Below, piece after piece: positions 33,201 through 43,262 of a stretch of 48,698 bases of DNA. The first letter of the stretch is position 1. The number at the start of each line of letters is the position of its first letter. Location of the stretch: NCBI GenBank assembly GCA_014621425.1, contig JAANBB010000314.1, positions 1 to 48,698 on the forward strand, given 5' to 3'. The notes beneath the pieces are model-generated. The model was not told where the DNA came from. It saw only the letters and a list, made by a program, of their open reading frames with translations, and made no database searches. Position numbers and translations under genes: made by a program. This DNA is from Cylindrodendrum hubeiense. Its lineage: Eukaryota; Ascomycota; Sordariomycetes; Hypocreales; Nectriaceae.

Positions 33201-33550
33201 ATTGACTTTGTTAGGCTACAGTTATAAGGAAAAGGGATAAATGGGTAGACGTACTCCTCCTCGATGTTACAAAGGTAGGTCGCGATGTTATGAATCATGC
33301 GGAACAGGTCGGGTCGGCCTTCGTCGTCCATCTCGCCCTCGGCATCTTCATCGCCCTCAGCGTCCTCATCACCCTCAGCGTCTTCGTCGCCCTCTGCATC
33401 CATGTCGACGTCCATGTCTCCATCGGCATCGGCATCGGCATCGGCATCGAGTTCGTCATTAGGGCCATCTTTCATCTGAACGTCTTGATCACCTATTTTA
33501 GCCTCGATCGATTCGCGCACCTCTGGCGCAGCTGCTCTCCGGGCGGACAT
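30295..33550 (-). CDS. RSC1: RSC chromatin-remodelling subunit Rsc1/Rsc2: two bromodomains, AT-hook and BAH domain (934 aa, 5 exons)
   Basis: Subunit of the RSC ATP-dependent remodeller that engages acetylated histone tails and nucleosomes. Minus-strand exons are 33255-33550, 33092-33194, 32169-33030, 31543-32102 and 30295-31278. In order: acidic N-terminus with GDEDA repeats; bromodomain 1 (about residues 85-190, with LPDYFEVIAEP and HNAQVYNRP); acidic tract (about 214-245); poly-Arg; AT-hook KRRGRPP (about 274-280); bromodomain 2 (about 285-395, VVPDYYQTISNPMALDNIKK, ENAKLYNEDD); BAH domain (about 420-545, GDWVHIRNPNDLAKPIVAQI); a Pro/Gln/His-rich region; and a C-terminal charged coiled-coil-like helix. 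Architecture and length match yeast Rsc1 (928 aa). Intron 4 (31279-31542, 264 nt) holds a GGTGAT microsatellite. Filamentous fungi usually have one Rsc1/Rsc2 protein, so either yeast name could apply. Confidence 0.95.
31328..31366. repeat. GGTGAT/GGTGAA microsatellite inside an RSC1 intron
   Basis: About six copies of a 6-bp unit (ggtgat drifting to ggtgaa and agtgaa) lie wholly inside RSC1 intron 4. This is the most repeat-rich intron in the window. Confidence 0.75.
33320..33460. repeat. Coding tandem repeat in RSC1 exon 1 (GDEDA units and an Asp-Ala run)
   Basis: Imperfect 15-bp units encode GDEDAE repeats, beside a 6-bp run (gcatcg on the + strand) encoding alternating Asp-Ala. Both lie in the acidic N-terminus and keep the frame. 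Such tracts usually vary in copy number between strains. Confidence 0.75.
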
Positions 33551-34217
33551 GGCTCGGATCAGGGGCCACTATGGCGGGAGTCGCGGCGACGCGGCGTCGG
33601 AGTGAGCACAAGCTTCGGCGGGCACTGGTGGAGGTGTTTCGTCGGCGGCGCAATCGCCAAAGAGGGTCGATGGGTTGGAGTCGCGAAATGGGAACGCCAA
33701 ATTTCGCGATTCTGGGGATAGAGCCAGGTCGAGGTACGTACCGACCTCGTTGTTGCGCGCAGTGTGGTCTGAATCAAGTCCGTGCAAATGACACGCTAGT
33801 CTTCCTTTGGTTAGTGGGTGCGTGTAACTCAACACGCGGGTCCGTGCATGCCAGCTGGTCAGCTCCAACCACATCATGTAACGCTCCAACTCCCGGGTAA
33901 GTGCATCTAAGTATTTCCAGAAGGAGTAGCTCGCCAAGCTCCCTCGCCACCTCTAAACACTCTGATGACCTGGGAATATCCTTAATCGCTAGGGCTTATA
34001 ATATAAGCCGCCTCACTCTCTCTGATCGCTTATCTCTATCTTGTGGGTAGATTTCAGTTTGTTCGGAGCTCCCTGTGCAGCATCTCTAAGATACCCCCGC
34101 TCTCTGCAGCCCAAACAACTATCATATTGGCCTCACCTACCTACCATCAGCATCTCCAAAAAGAAGCTCACATACTTGATCGGCCCCAAAAAACGCATCG
34201 TACCCTCACCCAGCAAT
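33551..34217. promoter_or_regulatory. Bidirectional promoter between RSC1 and OTU1
   Basis: 667 bp, no gene recognised. The OTU1 reading frame is open back to a GTG at 34041, but the first ATG is 34218. TA-rich sequence (gcttataatataagc, about 33994-34008) could serve as a TATA-like element for OTU1. Confidence 0.4.
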
Positions 34218-35396
34218 ATGCGAGCCCGCTATAAAGGGCCCGCCGGCACCGGTCTTATCGAACTCCCAGACTCTGCGACTGTCCAGGACGTCCTCGATGA
34301 GCTTCGGGCTCGGACCGGTATTGCCAGTTTCACCGTGAAGTATGGCCCACCGATGGCCATGAAAACACTCGATCTGGGCCAAGTTAGTGAAACGGCACGA
34401 TCGGTAGGTCTCCATGGCGAGACGTTGACTCTTGTCCCCGAAGAAGCACCTCCTGCTCCAGCTACGACGACCCAAGCAGGAGGTCAGTCCAGCGAAGGCC
34501 CAGAGGATATCAATGTTCCTTGGCCAGGGCGTGAAGGGACACTGTGTAAGCCTGGATACGGCGATGAATATGGCCTCGACGCTGACCGGGACTAGTGCTT
34601 CGGGTCATGCCCAGCGACAACAGTTGTCTTTTTACTGCATTCGGCGGCGCCTTGCCCAAGCAGATTCCTGCTCAACAGCTCAGGAGAATGATGGCAGATT
34701 ACATCACTGAGCATCCAGATGTCTACTCGGAAGCTGTCCTAGGCAGCCCGCCAAGCCAATATTGCCGCAGTATCCAGGACCCGGACCGCTGGGGGGGTGG
34801 AATCGAGCTGAGCATATTATCTGCCATCTTTGACATACAAATCTGCACTTTTGATGTCCAGGTAACTAACCAAATCAAATTAACCTTAGCGGCGAACCTA
34901 CTGACTAAAAGTTCAGGTCCAAAACCTCATCAACTTTGGCGAGGAGAAGCGGGATCGATGCGTCTTGGTGTACTCCGGGATCCACTACGACCGAGTGGCC
35001 TTTACCTACTCCGACTTCCCACACAATACGACCTCCCTCCCCCCTGAGATGGACCGGACAGTTTGGCCAACGGATGATAACGAAGTACTGCAGAAGACCG
35101 AGGAACTGGTCAGGAAGCTCAACGCAGCTCACTATTATACCGACACAGAGGGCCTTGTTCTCAGATGCGACGCCCCCGGATGCGACTGGATCGGAAGTGG
35201 CCAGCTCGAGGGTAGAAAGCATGCCGAACAGACGGGCCATGTCGACTTGAGTGAGATCAGAGATGTCGAGGGAGATAGTGTCCTCCGTAGCTGTGACACG
35301 CCTGGATGTGACTTCATAGGTCAGGGTGACAGAGCCATCAGGCAGCATAGTACAGACACTGGACATGACCGATTTAGTGTCATCCCCGACTGGTAG
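34218..35396 (+). CDS. OTU1: Ubiquitin thioesterase Otu1/YOD1 with two C-terminal C2H2 fingers (357 aa, 3 exons)
   Basis: Cysteine deubiquitinase that binds the p97/Cdc48 ATPase and acts in ER-associated degradation. Coding exons are 34218-34545, 34596-34861 and 34917-35396. The N-terminal UBX-like fold (residues 1-80, MRARYKGPAGTGLIELPDSA) would bind Cdc48. The OTU domain has catalytic Cys120 in MPSDNSCLFTAFGG and His221 in YSGIHYDRVAF, with nearby Asp117. At the end, the usual zinc finger (C282, C287, H300, H306) is followed by a second finger with identical spacing (C324, C329, H342, H348), after which the protein ends at DW. To my knowledge Otu1/YOD1 has a single finger, so this is a tandem duplication. 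The 50- and 55-nt introns are phase-consistent. Convergent with usgS. Confidence 0.94.
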
Positions 35397-35911
35397 TCAA
35401 GGTCGGATTGATGTTTTAATGTGGTCTGGTTCTGGCAAAGGCAGCCGCTGCGCGTTGAGATGGTCGCGAGTCGATTGACAGTTGACCATGAGTTTGTCTA
35501 AGACTCAATGCACCTCGGATCGTCCTGAACTTGGATAGGCCGTTACATATACTTGATTGGCTGGCCTATGTCTAAGCTCCATCCCTACAAGAGAGGACTC
35601 GGTTGACGAATAATGCCTGCGTAAGATTGTCTTGATTCATACATGATATGAGATATTGCTCATAATGCCGTTCCTTTATCCTTGATTCCCTATGAGTAGT
35701 GTACCCCATTTTCCTCCTCGTGGCCATGCAATTTAATTTTATCACCGCTTTTTATGTCTATCCCCACACCCGCTGTTCAGCCAAAACATTCGTTGGAGTT
35801 GGATTTAGTCCTCTCCTCCTCAATGTGTATTTAGAGTGGCACATCTCGTCGGTTCCTTCGAGTGCCATTGGTCATGGCATTGTCGCCCGTTCAGACCCAA
35901 CCAAAGGGGCA
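35397..35911. other. Convergent intergenic region between OTU1 and usgS
   Basis: 515 bp, AT-rich, presumably both 3' UTRs. I see nothing else. Confidence 0.5.
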
Positions 35912-37215
35912 TTAGTTATCTTTGCCTGAAACTTTGGGTTTGTGCAAGGAATCAATGTTTGCTAAAGACAAATCCAGGAACTCGTGTTTGTTCGTCCAGG
36001 TTTGCTGACTGTCTGCATATTCCTTCATGTGGTCAGGGTGAGGGGGAGGGTCGGTGATCTTGGTGATCAAGTAAGCAGTAGATGCCTCCGCAATTCCATA
36101 GACGAGGACACCGACAAGGGGGATTTTGATAAGAATATAAAACCCCAAACCGAAACCGAAGAGGACACCTCCACGGCTGTGGAACCAGTTCCGCTTTTGC
36201 TCTTTGGTGAGATGGACCCGAGCAAAATAGGGCTCGAGAAGCTCTCGCATGAGACTCCTGGAAGAGAAGTAACTCTGCAGGAATACGACAAGATATCGCC
36301 GAGGGAGGAACAGGCCAGTTCCAAAGATGACCGAGGCAGGACCTAAGCCAACTGCGGTGTTGAAGGTGTAGAAACTCGCAGCGGGAAGGACAAAGCGGCC
36401 AATGACTGGCGTAAATGACAATGAGAAGACAGCAAGGGAGATAAGGCCCTTGCGGACGAAGCGAAAGAGAAACATTGAAATAGCCTGAGCGGTACTCTCG
36501 GAATGAGTGCTTCCATCGAATACGCGGTACCTCTTGAAATTGGGATAGTACAAGTCGCGAAGATCGGAGGGTTTCTCATCCTTGTGCTTCTGAACATATG
36601 TCATGTCTACCCACTGCAGCGACTGCATAAACCTGGAGTTGGTTAGTGTGGCATCCAACAGCGGCGTGAGTGTGATGGTGGCAGGAGGAGGCCCTACAGG
36701 TTGTCCAGTGTCGGGACTACGTAACGCATGAGTGCCATGAGGAAGAAGGGGACTTGAAGGACATATTCAGCAACAAAATCGAGGCTATTGACGATGTTGT
36801 CGTCCCAAGTCACGGAGTCGAGTGAGGTGAAGAGTGAGATGAACCAGAGGAAGGCCTTGATCCCAAAAATCTGCAGATACAACGTCAGTATGGATGATTA
36901 ATCGCCATGCCATCTGGCTGACTTGGAACCTACAGGGATGGCGATGATGAACCTGATGGCAATGCCGGCCGCGACGGCTATGGCAACCTGGCGATAGTGA
37001 CTGTTGGTGAAGAGGGCGGGATTCTGAAGGGCTCGATGGGCTTGAGGCTCCGGAAACTCGTCAGCGACACGTTCTATGGTCCCGCGTGGAGGTTACTTGC
37101 CTCCGACCAGGGTGAGCTGGGCACCACGAATGACGGTGTTGATATCAAAATGGGAGACGTCAAATGCCGCTTTGATCTTGGTCCTGTCGACACGAAACCC
37201 TTCGCCAGACGCCAT
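35912..37215 (-). CDS. usgS: UsgS-type transmembrane protein (371 aa, 4 exons)
   Basis: Matches the fungal family annotated 'transmembrane protein UsgS' (name from memory; function unknown). Minus-strand exons are 37101-37215, 36934-37040, 36698-36870 and 35912-36632. Conserved blocks are IRGAQLTLVGAHRALQNPAL, HYRQVAIAVAAGIAIRFIIA, SVTWDDNIVNSLDFVAEYVL, FMQSLQWVDMTYVQKHK, then GLFLPRRYLVVFLQSYFSSR, LEPYFARVHLTKEQKRNWFH and GIAEASTAYLITKITDPPPH. Several hydrophobic segments give a multi-pass membrane protein, loosely like EI24/RRT8-type proteins. Intron 1 (37041-37100) begins GCAAGT and ends AAG, a GC-AG intron; no GT donor restores the conserved VGAHRALQNP junction. Divergent from INP1. Confidence 0.85.
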
Positions 37216-38663
37216 TATTGCGGAGCGGACGGGGCGGAGTACAAGCTCAAGGATTCAGAAACTGGGTTTCTTCGATAGCGATAGGTCGTGGAGCTTGGGA
37301 AATTCGCGCTGGGTTGAGATGCTGAGATGTTGAGACAGAATATCTCACTTCTGAAAGTCACGCAACTATAGCAACGAAAAGTCACCTTCCGTCACTCGAT
37401 GGGTTGCTGGGTATGTCTAGTGGGGCATCGACGCTGGACAGAGAGGTGGAAGATGGTGTGCGTTGACGACGATACCTGCGCTTGGCTGGTGGTTACAAGC
37501 TCTAGCTACTAAAGCGGTTGGCTTGATGCTAGTTGAGAGGAGAGAGAGAGTCTCGTGGCCAGTGTGACGTAGGACGACGCGACGACCTATGATCAAGTAC
37601 ACTTTGTGCCCAGGTACCTGTGCTGACGTGCGGCAGAGGCTGTGCAGCTACGTTGACCCATCCCCTGCATACATCGCACCGACACGGAGTGATTCAGCCA
37701 TGGCACGTGCCACAATTGGGCTATTATCACAACTCAGCTTCGTGTTAATAATGGATTACGGATAGTTGCCGACTGGATTAGTGCAGATTGGCTAGTCAGT
37801 TGGTTGGTGAGGTGCAGATGGCTGGTTGACTGGTTTACTGCTTGGTTGGTACGGAGTATGATACAGCACAATGCCGTGGGACGCATTGAACTTGGAGGAA
37901 GGGCTGGAATGCAGTACCCAGAATTATGTTGCGGATCAAACATCTATTTTTCTGAGCAGGGATCTTGAGGAGGAAGCATGTCGTGTGCCTTTGCATTCCA
38001 TTCACAACTGAATTTTGGATATCTGTGTGTGGAGGAGGTACCTGCGCTATATCTTGGGATAGGCGCTACACAAGACTGTACCTACCTAACCTAGGTAAGG
38101 TAGGTACCTAGGTAGGTACTGTAATCCGTACTGTAGGTGCCTGCTATAGGTAGGTAGTGCTGTGGAGTGGGTAAAGGTGCATGCCAACCTGCAGGATGCA
38201 GGGTGCAGGTGTTGGTGCGAACCGCGAAGTGCGTGAACGCGGCTTGCGGGTGATGACTAATATTCCTTATCCGGGGTGCCCCCAGTCCCCGGGACCGAAG
38301 GTGCCTCTCTGCTTCGAGACGGACCGGCAATGGTTGTCGGTTTGATAGCAGCCACCTTCCGACTCTCCAAAGTCGTTCGATTGTGATACAGCCTTTGGTT
38401 CCCCGAGCCGCCAGAAAAGTCCTCACCTTGGACTTTCCCTTCAACTTATCCAGTCGCCGCCTTCACATTCCCTCACTCACCGCCCAGAGATCCCACGGCA
38501 ACGCGACGCCGTGAGCGCCAGTATCGAGATCGACCCCAACCCCTCGCCGACGTCACGCAACCATGAGACCCGACTTCCGTCCGACCCGTTGCGATGCCTA
38601 AGTTCCAGCCAGGCCAAGGAATCATTTGCGCCACCAAACATACACCCACAACCTACATCCACT
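37216..38663. promoter_or_regulatory. Intergenic between divergent usgS and INP1
   Basis: 1,448 bp with no gene recognised. It holds a palindromic ggCACGTGcc at 37702-37711, a GGT-rich imperfect repeat at about 37795-37850 (ggttggt/ggctggttgact) and a dense cluster of taggtacc palindromes at 38036-38157. Bases 38250-38663 look like the INP1 leader; the INP1 frame is open upstream to a GTG at 38511, but the first ATG is 38664. Confidence 0.45.
38036..38157. repeat. Cluster of taggtacctaggta palindromic elements
   Basis: At least six ggta/tacc-based elements in about 120 bp, including cctaggtaaggtaggtacct and ctataggtaggtag. Similar tacctaggta elements are common in intergenic DNA of some Hypocreales, from memory. 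No terminal repeats or target duplication are visible, so I do not call it a transposon. Confidence 0.55.
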
Positions 38664-40912
38664 ATGGATGACTCTACATCTGCTCACCCGCGTTTCCCGC
38701 CGCCGAGACGGGTTGCGACGGCTCCAACCTCTCTGCCAGAACCAGCTGTCGCCAGCTCTTCCTCAACATCTGCCCCCCCTCTCTCCGAGGGTCTTGTCGA
38801 GACCCTCTACAGCCATCCAAATGTTAAAATAATCGCCTTCAACACATCTGGAAGGTCCCTCCGGAGTTCCGGATTTCCTAGCGGTGAAGCGCCTGGCACT
38901 CTCTCGTGGTCTTCCCAGCTTGAGAGGACCATCGCTGTCGGTAAGCTCGAGCATTCCCGTTGCCTCCAAACGGAATCGTACCCGCTGACCGAACATATGC
39001 AGGCGCGTTTCGCATCTATCGGGCCCCCGGATCCGTCTCTTTTCTAAACTGTGGCTCTGCTTTGCAGCCCATTCTACCCAAGAGCCAAGTCTGGTGCATC
39101 GACGAGATAAATAGCAAATTTATCCTACAAATTCGCCGACCAAGTTACTGGAGGATAGAGCTTCCTGTAGCCGAAGCCGAAGACCAACTCCGGGCAGAGG
39201 CGCTTAGGGAGGTATTTGATAAAATACTGCAATTTGAGAAGACAGAGTGCCCCTTCAAACGGGCCTTTACCGTCACGCTTCCCGAGCCACCCGAGACGCC
39301 AGTCAAGTACAAGCCTTGGACACCCGTGCGACGTTCGCTACCTGACACTCCGGCCGCCAACTCCGACTCCGACGAAGACTCCGACGACGAAGAAGAGGAA
39401 GAAGAGGACGACTCCGATGAAGACTCCGACGAAGACGAAGACTCTGATGAAGACTCCGACGAAGACGATGAAGACGACGAAGACGACGTTGCCTCGCCTG
39501 ACTCGACTCTTGGCAGGACCTCTAGAAACCCCCGCGCCACAACCCCGACCCCTCGCAGCAACAACAAAAAATCCGACGACCCCGAGAGCGCAAGCGCGCC
39601 TTGGTATGTTCGGTCGCAGGTTGATGAATTAGAAACTAAGATAGGGATCGAGGGTACAGAATGGATAGACATCTCCAACGCGACATGCCCCTTGCGCCCA
39701 TCGGGGGCGTATGGTCCAGAAAATCAACCACGAGACGCAAAAGAACCCTGGAGTCCAGGTGCCGATGCGTCATGGCATCAATATAATGACCTCGAGTATC
39801 CTCAGCATCGAGAGTCTGGCCCGTCTAGTCCAAGACATATTGAAAATGAATCTCGGCACTCATTCCTCAACCCCTTACTTATTCCATCGAACCCTCGCGA
39901 GGGCTTATATATTTCCACACAACACCAAACCTCACCCACAAGCCTTACTACCCCCAAGGCCCAAGTTGCTCCAGCTGCCTGGGCTGGCGCTGAGACGTCA
40001 GGGATGCAAGATGAAGGGTTGCCAGATTCACCTCCAGAGGATGACGACTCGGCGTATGAATTACATGAAGGCACTGGGAGCCAGAGAGACCGAAGGAAGG
40101 CCCGACTACGGCGAACTGCTGGGTTTGCCATAACAAGATCGGCGACTCTACCATCGCATTTGAAGTTGGACACGGACAAGTCTTCAAAATCGAACGCCGC
40201 GCACCACGTGGATCCCCAAGGCCGACATGAATCGTCTTCTGGCCACACAAGTGGAGTCGACGAGCAAGATATTCGCCGCGACAGTGAAGACTCGTTCCAC
40301 AGTGTGCAGTCATGGCAATCCCCTTCGTCACATGAGAGCGTCGCCACAGCCCCAGATGATTCACCACCAATCAAGATAGTAGGTGCCTTCCCGACTAGTA
40401 CTACCCCGGAAATGGTTGAGGAGCCGCCCGCTACAACAGTCAAACCTCAACGGCGCGTAACAAGACACCGAGCAACTACGGGGAGTATCTCGGTAAGACA
40501 TCGACCCTTATCGCCTCTCCCTTCGGCGGCGAACCTCTTTGCCCCCGCCCCAACGGTGGAGCGGCGACCTTACGAAAGCAAGTTGGAAACTGCCAAATGG
40601 CTCCCCATGGCCATTATACTCAAGACGCTTGAAATGCTGTTGGGCCCCCCCAGTTATCTTATTGCTCTGATGCTCAAGGTGGCTTCGAAGATTGTCGCTG
40701 GAGAGTGGAGAGGCCTCGTGTTTGGATACGGCGAGGATGGGGAGGAGATTCCAGTCCAATGGGACTATTCAGAGGGCGACTTTAGTGACTGGAGTGACGA
40801 TGATTCGTATATGGGCGCTAACCAAGGCCGGAATCATCGCCGCCGCTCTCGGGCCGCAACGAACGAAGGGATGGTGGTAGAAAGCCCCAACGGCTCGGAC
40901 GAGGTGGATTGA
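38664..40912 (+). CDS. INP1: Inheritance of peroxisomes protein 1 (Inp1 family, 728 aa, 2 exons)
   Basis: Peripheral peroxisomal protein that tethers peroxisomes to the mother-cell cortex in yeast through Pex3; in filamentous fungi the role is inferred. Coding exons are 38664-38940 and 39003-40912, joined at AVG/AFRIYRAPGSVSFLNCGSAL. The conserved Inp1 region (about residues 30-190) holds VKIIAFNTSG, VWCIDEINSKFILQIRRPSY and YWRIELPVA. A strongly acidic Ser-Asp-Glu tract (residues 213-254) follows, then low-complexity sequence. Near the C-terminus LPMAIILKTLEMLLG and PPSYLIALMLKV (about 625-652) form a hydrophobic stretch that could bind membrane. The protein is longer than yeast Inp1 (420 aa), as filamentous homologues tend to be. 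Confidence 0.85.
39363..39488. repeat. Acidic Asp/Glu/Ser coding repeat in INP1
   Basis: GAC/GAA/TCC-rich trinucleotide repeats encode SDSDEDSDDEEEEEE and related units. The tract keeps frame and also produces a long antisense Ser-rich open frame, which is a shadow. Confidence 0.8.
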
Positions 40913-42023
40913 TCAAGGAGCTCGCGAAATTTTATTTCGCCTTGTAACCATGAAATGTAAGATAGGAGAATTTGACAGGAGCAGGTAATGTGATAAATCG
41001 ATGTAGTTTGAGTTGTACGAGCTGACCGAGAGGAGCATATATGGGCCCGGGAGCACGATTAACTGGCGTTGGATATTATGGATGAGTCTTGTAATGGGCA
41101 TCATTGCTCCAGGACTTACTCGTGGGGTTGTCAATGACCTTGGGGGTGCGACTGGCGCTGGACGATGGGACGCGGATGGATGAGGACGGATGCAATCGCG
41201 GACAGGAGACTCATGGTTTCGGGTCGGAGTTTTATTTACTCTCTATTTCAGGCTCAGGTACGAATGTGAAACACAAGAAGCAATCTAGTATGAAATGGGC
41301 ATGAACTATGCATGTTGTCGGCGATATCGTTCCGTCTCTTTGTGCGGGTGTGTGGAGTGTGGAGGGAGGTCTTGTACCATTTGAGCTTTGACTACCTGTC
41401 TGCACGAGCACCTGAACAAGATACCGAGATGAGCGCAACGCGTGGGATACCCCTGGTACAGCCACCCCTTCGTGGTATAATGCCCGATTGGGAAAAACAA
41501 CAGCTTGGCTCGTGGTCGGGTCAGATGAGCCAGGTGGCGTTGTTGAGTCAAAGCTGCAGATCAGTGCGGCTCCATCTCGCGAAACCCAGGCATCCGACGG
41601 ATACGGGGAAAACGAGAGATGCGAGCCAAGTATCGCAGCAACACTAGATGGGTACCTTTCTACTCAACTTTGCACTGCACAATACATTTGGATCTGTAAG
41701 TGGGTACAAAGGCGCTAATCTAGCTGGGCCCGCTGGCGTCAGGACCGTATTCCTCGCGACAATGCGATTGGTCACCAAGACCTCAGGGCTGAAGGCGGCT
41801 GGTTGTGGGAAAGATGATGCGAAGTGTTTCTCGGATTGTGACGATGCTTTGCTGTGCGATGTAATACTATTTAAAGGAAGGCCGGATCCTCCATCTCCCG
41901 GTAAGAAAAAGGGGACTCAGTTCGTGCTGCATTCATATCTTCACTACATATTCCTGGTCATCATCTCTGTGCTGGCTTAACCATTGCTATACGAGGGATA
42001 CACTTACAGCACTCGTCGCGACC
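40913..42023. other. Intergenic, INP1 3' flank and RTA1-like gene leader
   Basis: 1,111 bp. An ATG-started 110-codon frame at 41648-41980 has a hydrophobic end (YLHYIFLVIISVLA) but no recognised homologue, and it lies where the downstream leader should be, so I do not call it. A possible 5' UTR intron runs from gtaaga at about 41900 to cttacag ending at 42009, just before the RTA1-like ATG. Confidence 0.4.
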
Positions 42024-43262
42024 ATGTCGAACGGCGAGTACGGTACGTCCTTTCCCACCCGAACATAACTTGCCTGTCAGTTACTGGGACCATATCATCC
42101 GTCCACTGACAGTTGGTTGATTGACAGTCGACGGGAGCTACTTCTTCTACGCCCCCAACAAAGGAGCTGCCATATTCTTCCTCCTCGGTTTCTTTGCATC
42201 GGGCTCTTTTCATGCCTGGCAGTGTTTGTAAGTCTCCTCTAAACGGACAACATCCACTCGATACTTTGCCCATGTTCTAACGCTGTACAAAAGCAACTAC
42301 AAGTGCTGGAAGCTAACGGCTCTGTTCCCTTTTTGCTGTCTCCTCTTCACTGTTGGCTTCGCCATTCGCGAGTATGGAGCCTTTCACTATGACAACCTCA
42401 ACGTATACATTGCTAGCATCTGCATTACATATGCTGCCCCGTAAGCTAAACCCTCACACTCATCATGAAAGAAGAAGAAGTGGCTCTGACTGGTGGACGA
42501 TGAAGGCCGCTCCTTGAGCTGCAAAATTACCACATTCTCGGCCGCATCCTCTATTACGTCCCTTATCATTCGCCCATACATCCAGGTCGAGTCCTGACGA
42601 CCTTTGGCTTCGTCTCGGGCATTATCGAGGCACTAAATGGATGGGGTGCATCGTACTCGGCGAATCAATCGTTGACCGACAGCGAGATTGAGACAGGCCA
42701 CGCTCTTATCAAGACGTCTTTGATCCTCCAAATCGTGGTAGCTGTCTTGTTCATTGCGTTGACCATGATGTTCCATCGCAAGTGCATGGCCAGTGGCATC
42801 AAGAACGACCATCTGAGCAGCTCGCTATTGACGCTCTACATTAGCATCGCCCTCATCCTCGCGCGGACCATTTTCCGCCTGGTTGAGTACTTTGGGGTCG
42901 CTAATCTTCGTATCGGACCCGGGTTTGACCCCATGTCAATGTCGCCGATTATTCGCTACGAGTGGTTCTTTTACGTCTTTGAGTCGTCCATCATGCTCAT
43001 CAACGTGGTCATGTTCAACGTGCGTCACCCCCGACGGTACCTCCCGAAGAGCAACAGGATCTACCTCGCGCAGGATGGTGTGACGGAAGTGGAAGGCCCC
43101 GGGTTCAAAGACCCTAGGCCGTTCTGGCTGACTCTCGTGGACCCGTTCGACATCCGGGGCATCATGTCCGGGCAGTTAAAGCAGGATAAGTTCTGGGAGA
43201 CTCATGACCAGGGCATACCGGACAGCAGAGAAAGGGTCAAGTCAGACGCGGAGCCGGTATGA
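42024..43262 (+). CDS. RTA1-like (lipid-translocating exporter family) seven-TM protein (340 aa, 4 exons)
   Basis: Fungal RTA1 family (yeast Rta1, Rtm1, Rsb1, Pug1), plasma-membrane proteins linked to resistance to toxic lipids and sphingoid-base release; substrate here unknown. Coding exons are 42024-42042 (19 nt), 42128-42227, 42294-42440 and 42506-43262. Features: YFFYAPNKGAAIFFLLGFFA (TM1), WKLTALFPFCCLLFTVGFAI, YIASICITYAAPPLLELQNY, TFGFVSGIIEALNGWGASYS, IARTIFRLVEYFG-type helix (ILARTIFRLVEYFG) and the conserved YEWFFYVFESSIMLINVVMF followed by NVRHPRRYLPK. About seven membrane segments and a short hydrophilic tail fit the family length. Introns 2 and 3 both end in AAG rather than CAG or TAG; they are the borders that preserve conserved residues. 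Tandem with INP1. Confidence 0.9.

Noticed and set aside
34041..34217. N-terminal extension of Otu1 from a GTG start
   Set aside because: Nuclear fungal genes start at ATG, and the extension is not like the UBX-like domain, which begins at ATG 34218.
14000..35400. A functional cluster of ubiquitin and chromatin genes (UBP8, RAD54, RSC1, OTU1)
   Set aside because: The genes lie on mixed strands with unrelated genes between them and no shared regulatory structure. Co-location looks like ordinary gene order.
37795..37850. GGT-rich imperfect repeat as a transposon end
   Set aside because: No inverted terminal repeats, target duplication or coding remnant is visible; it is simple low-complexity DNA.
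41648..41980. ATG-started 110-codon frame with a hydrophobic C-terminus
   Set aside because: It lies where the RTA1-like gene leader is expected, has no recognisable family and is within chance length for this composition.
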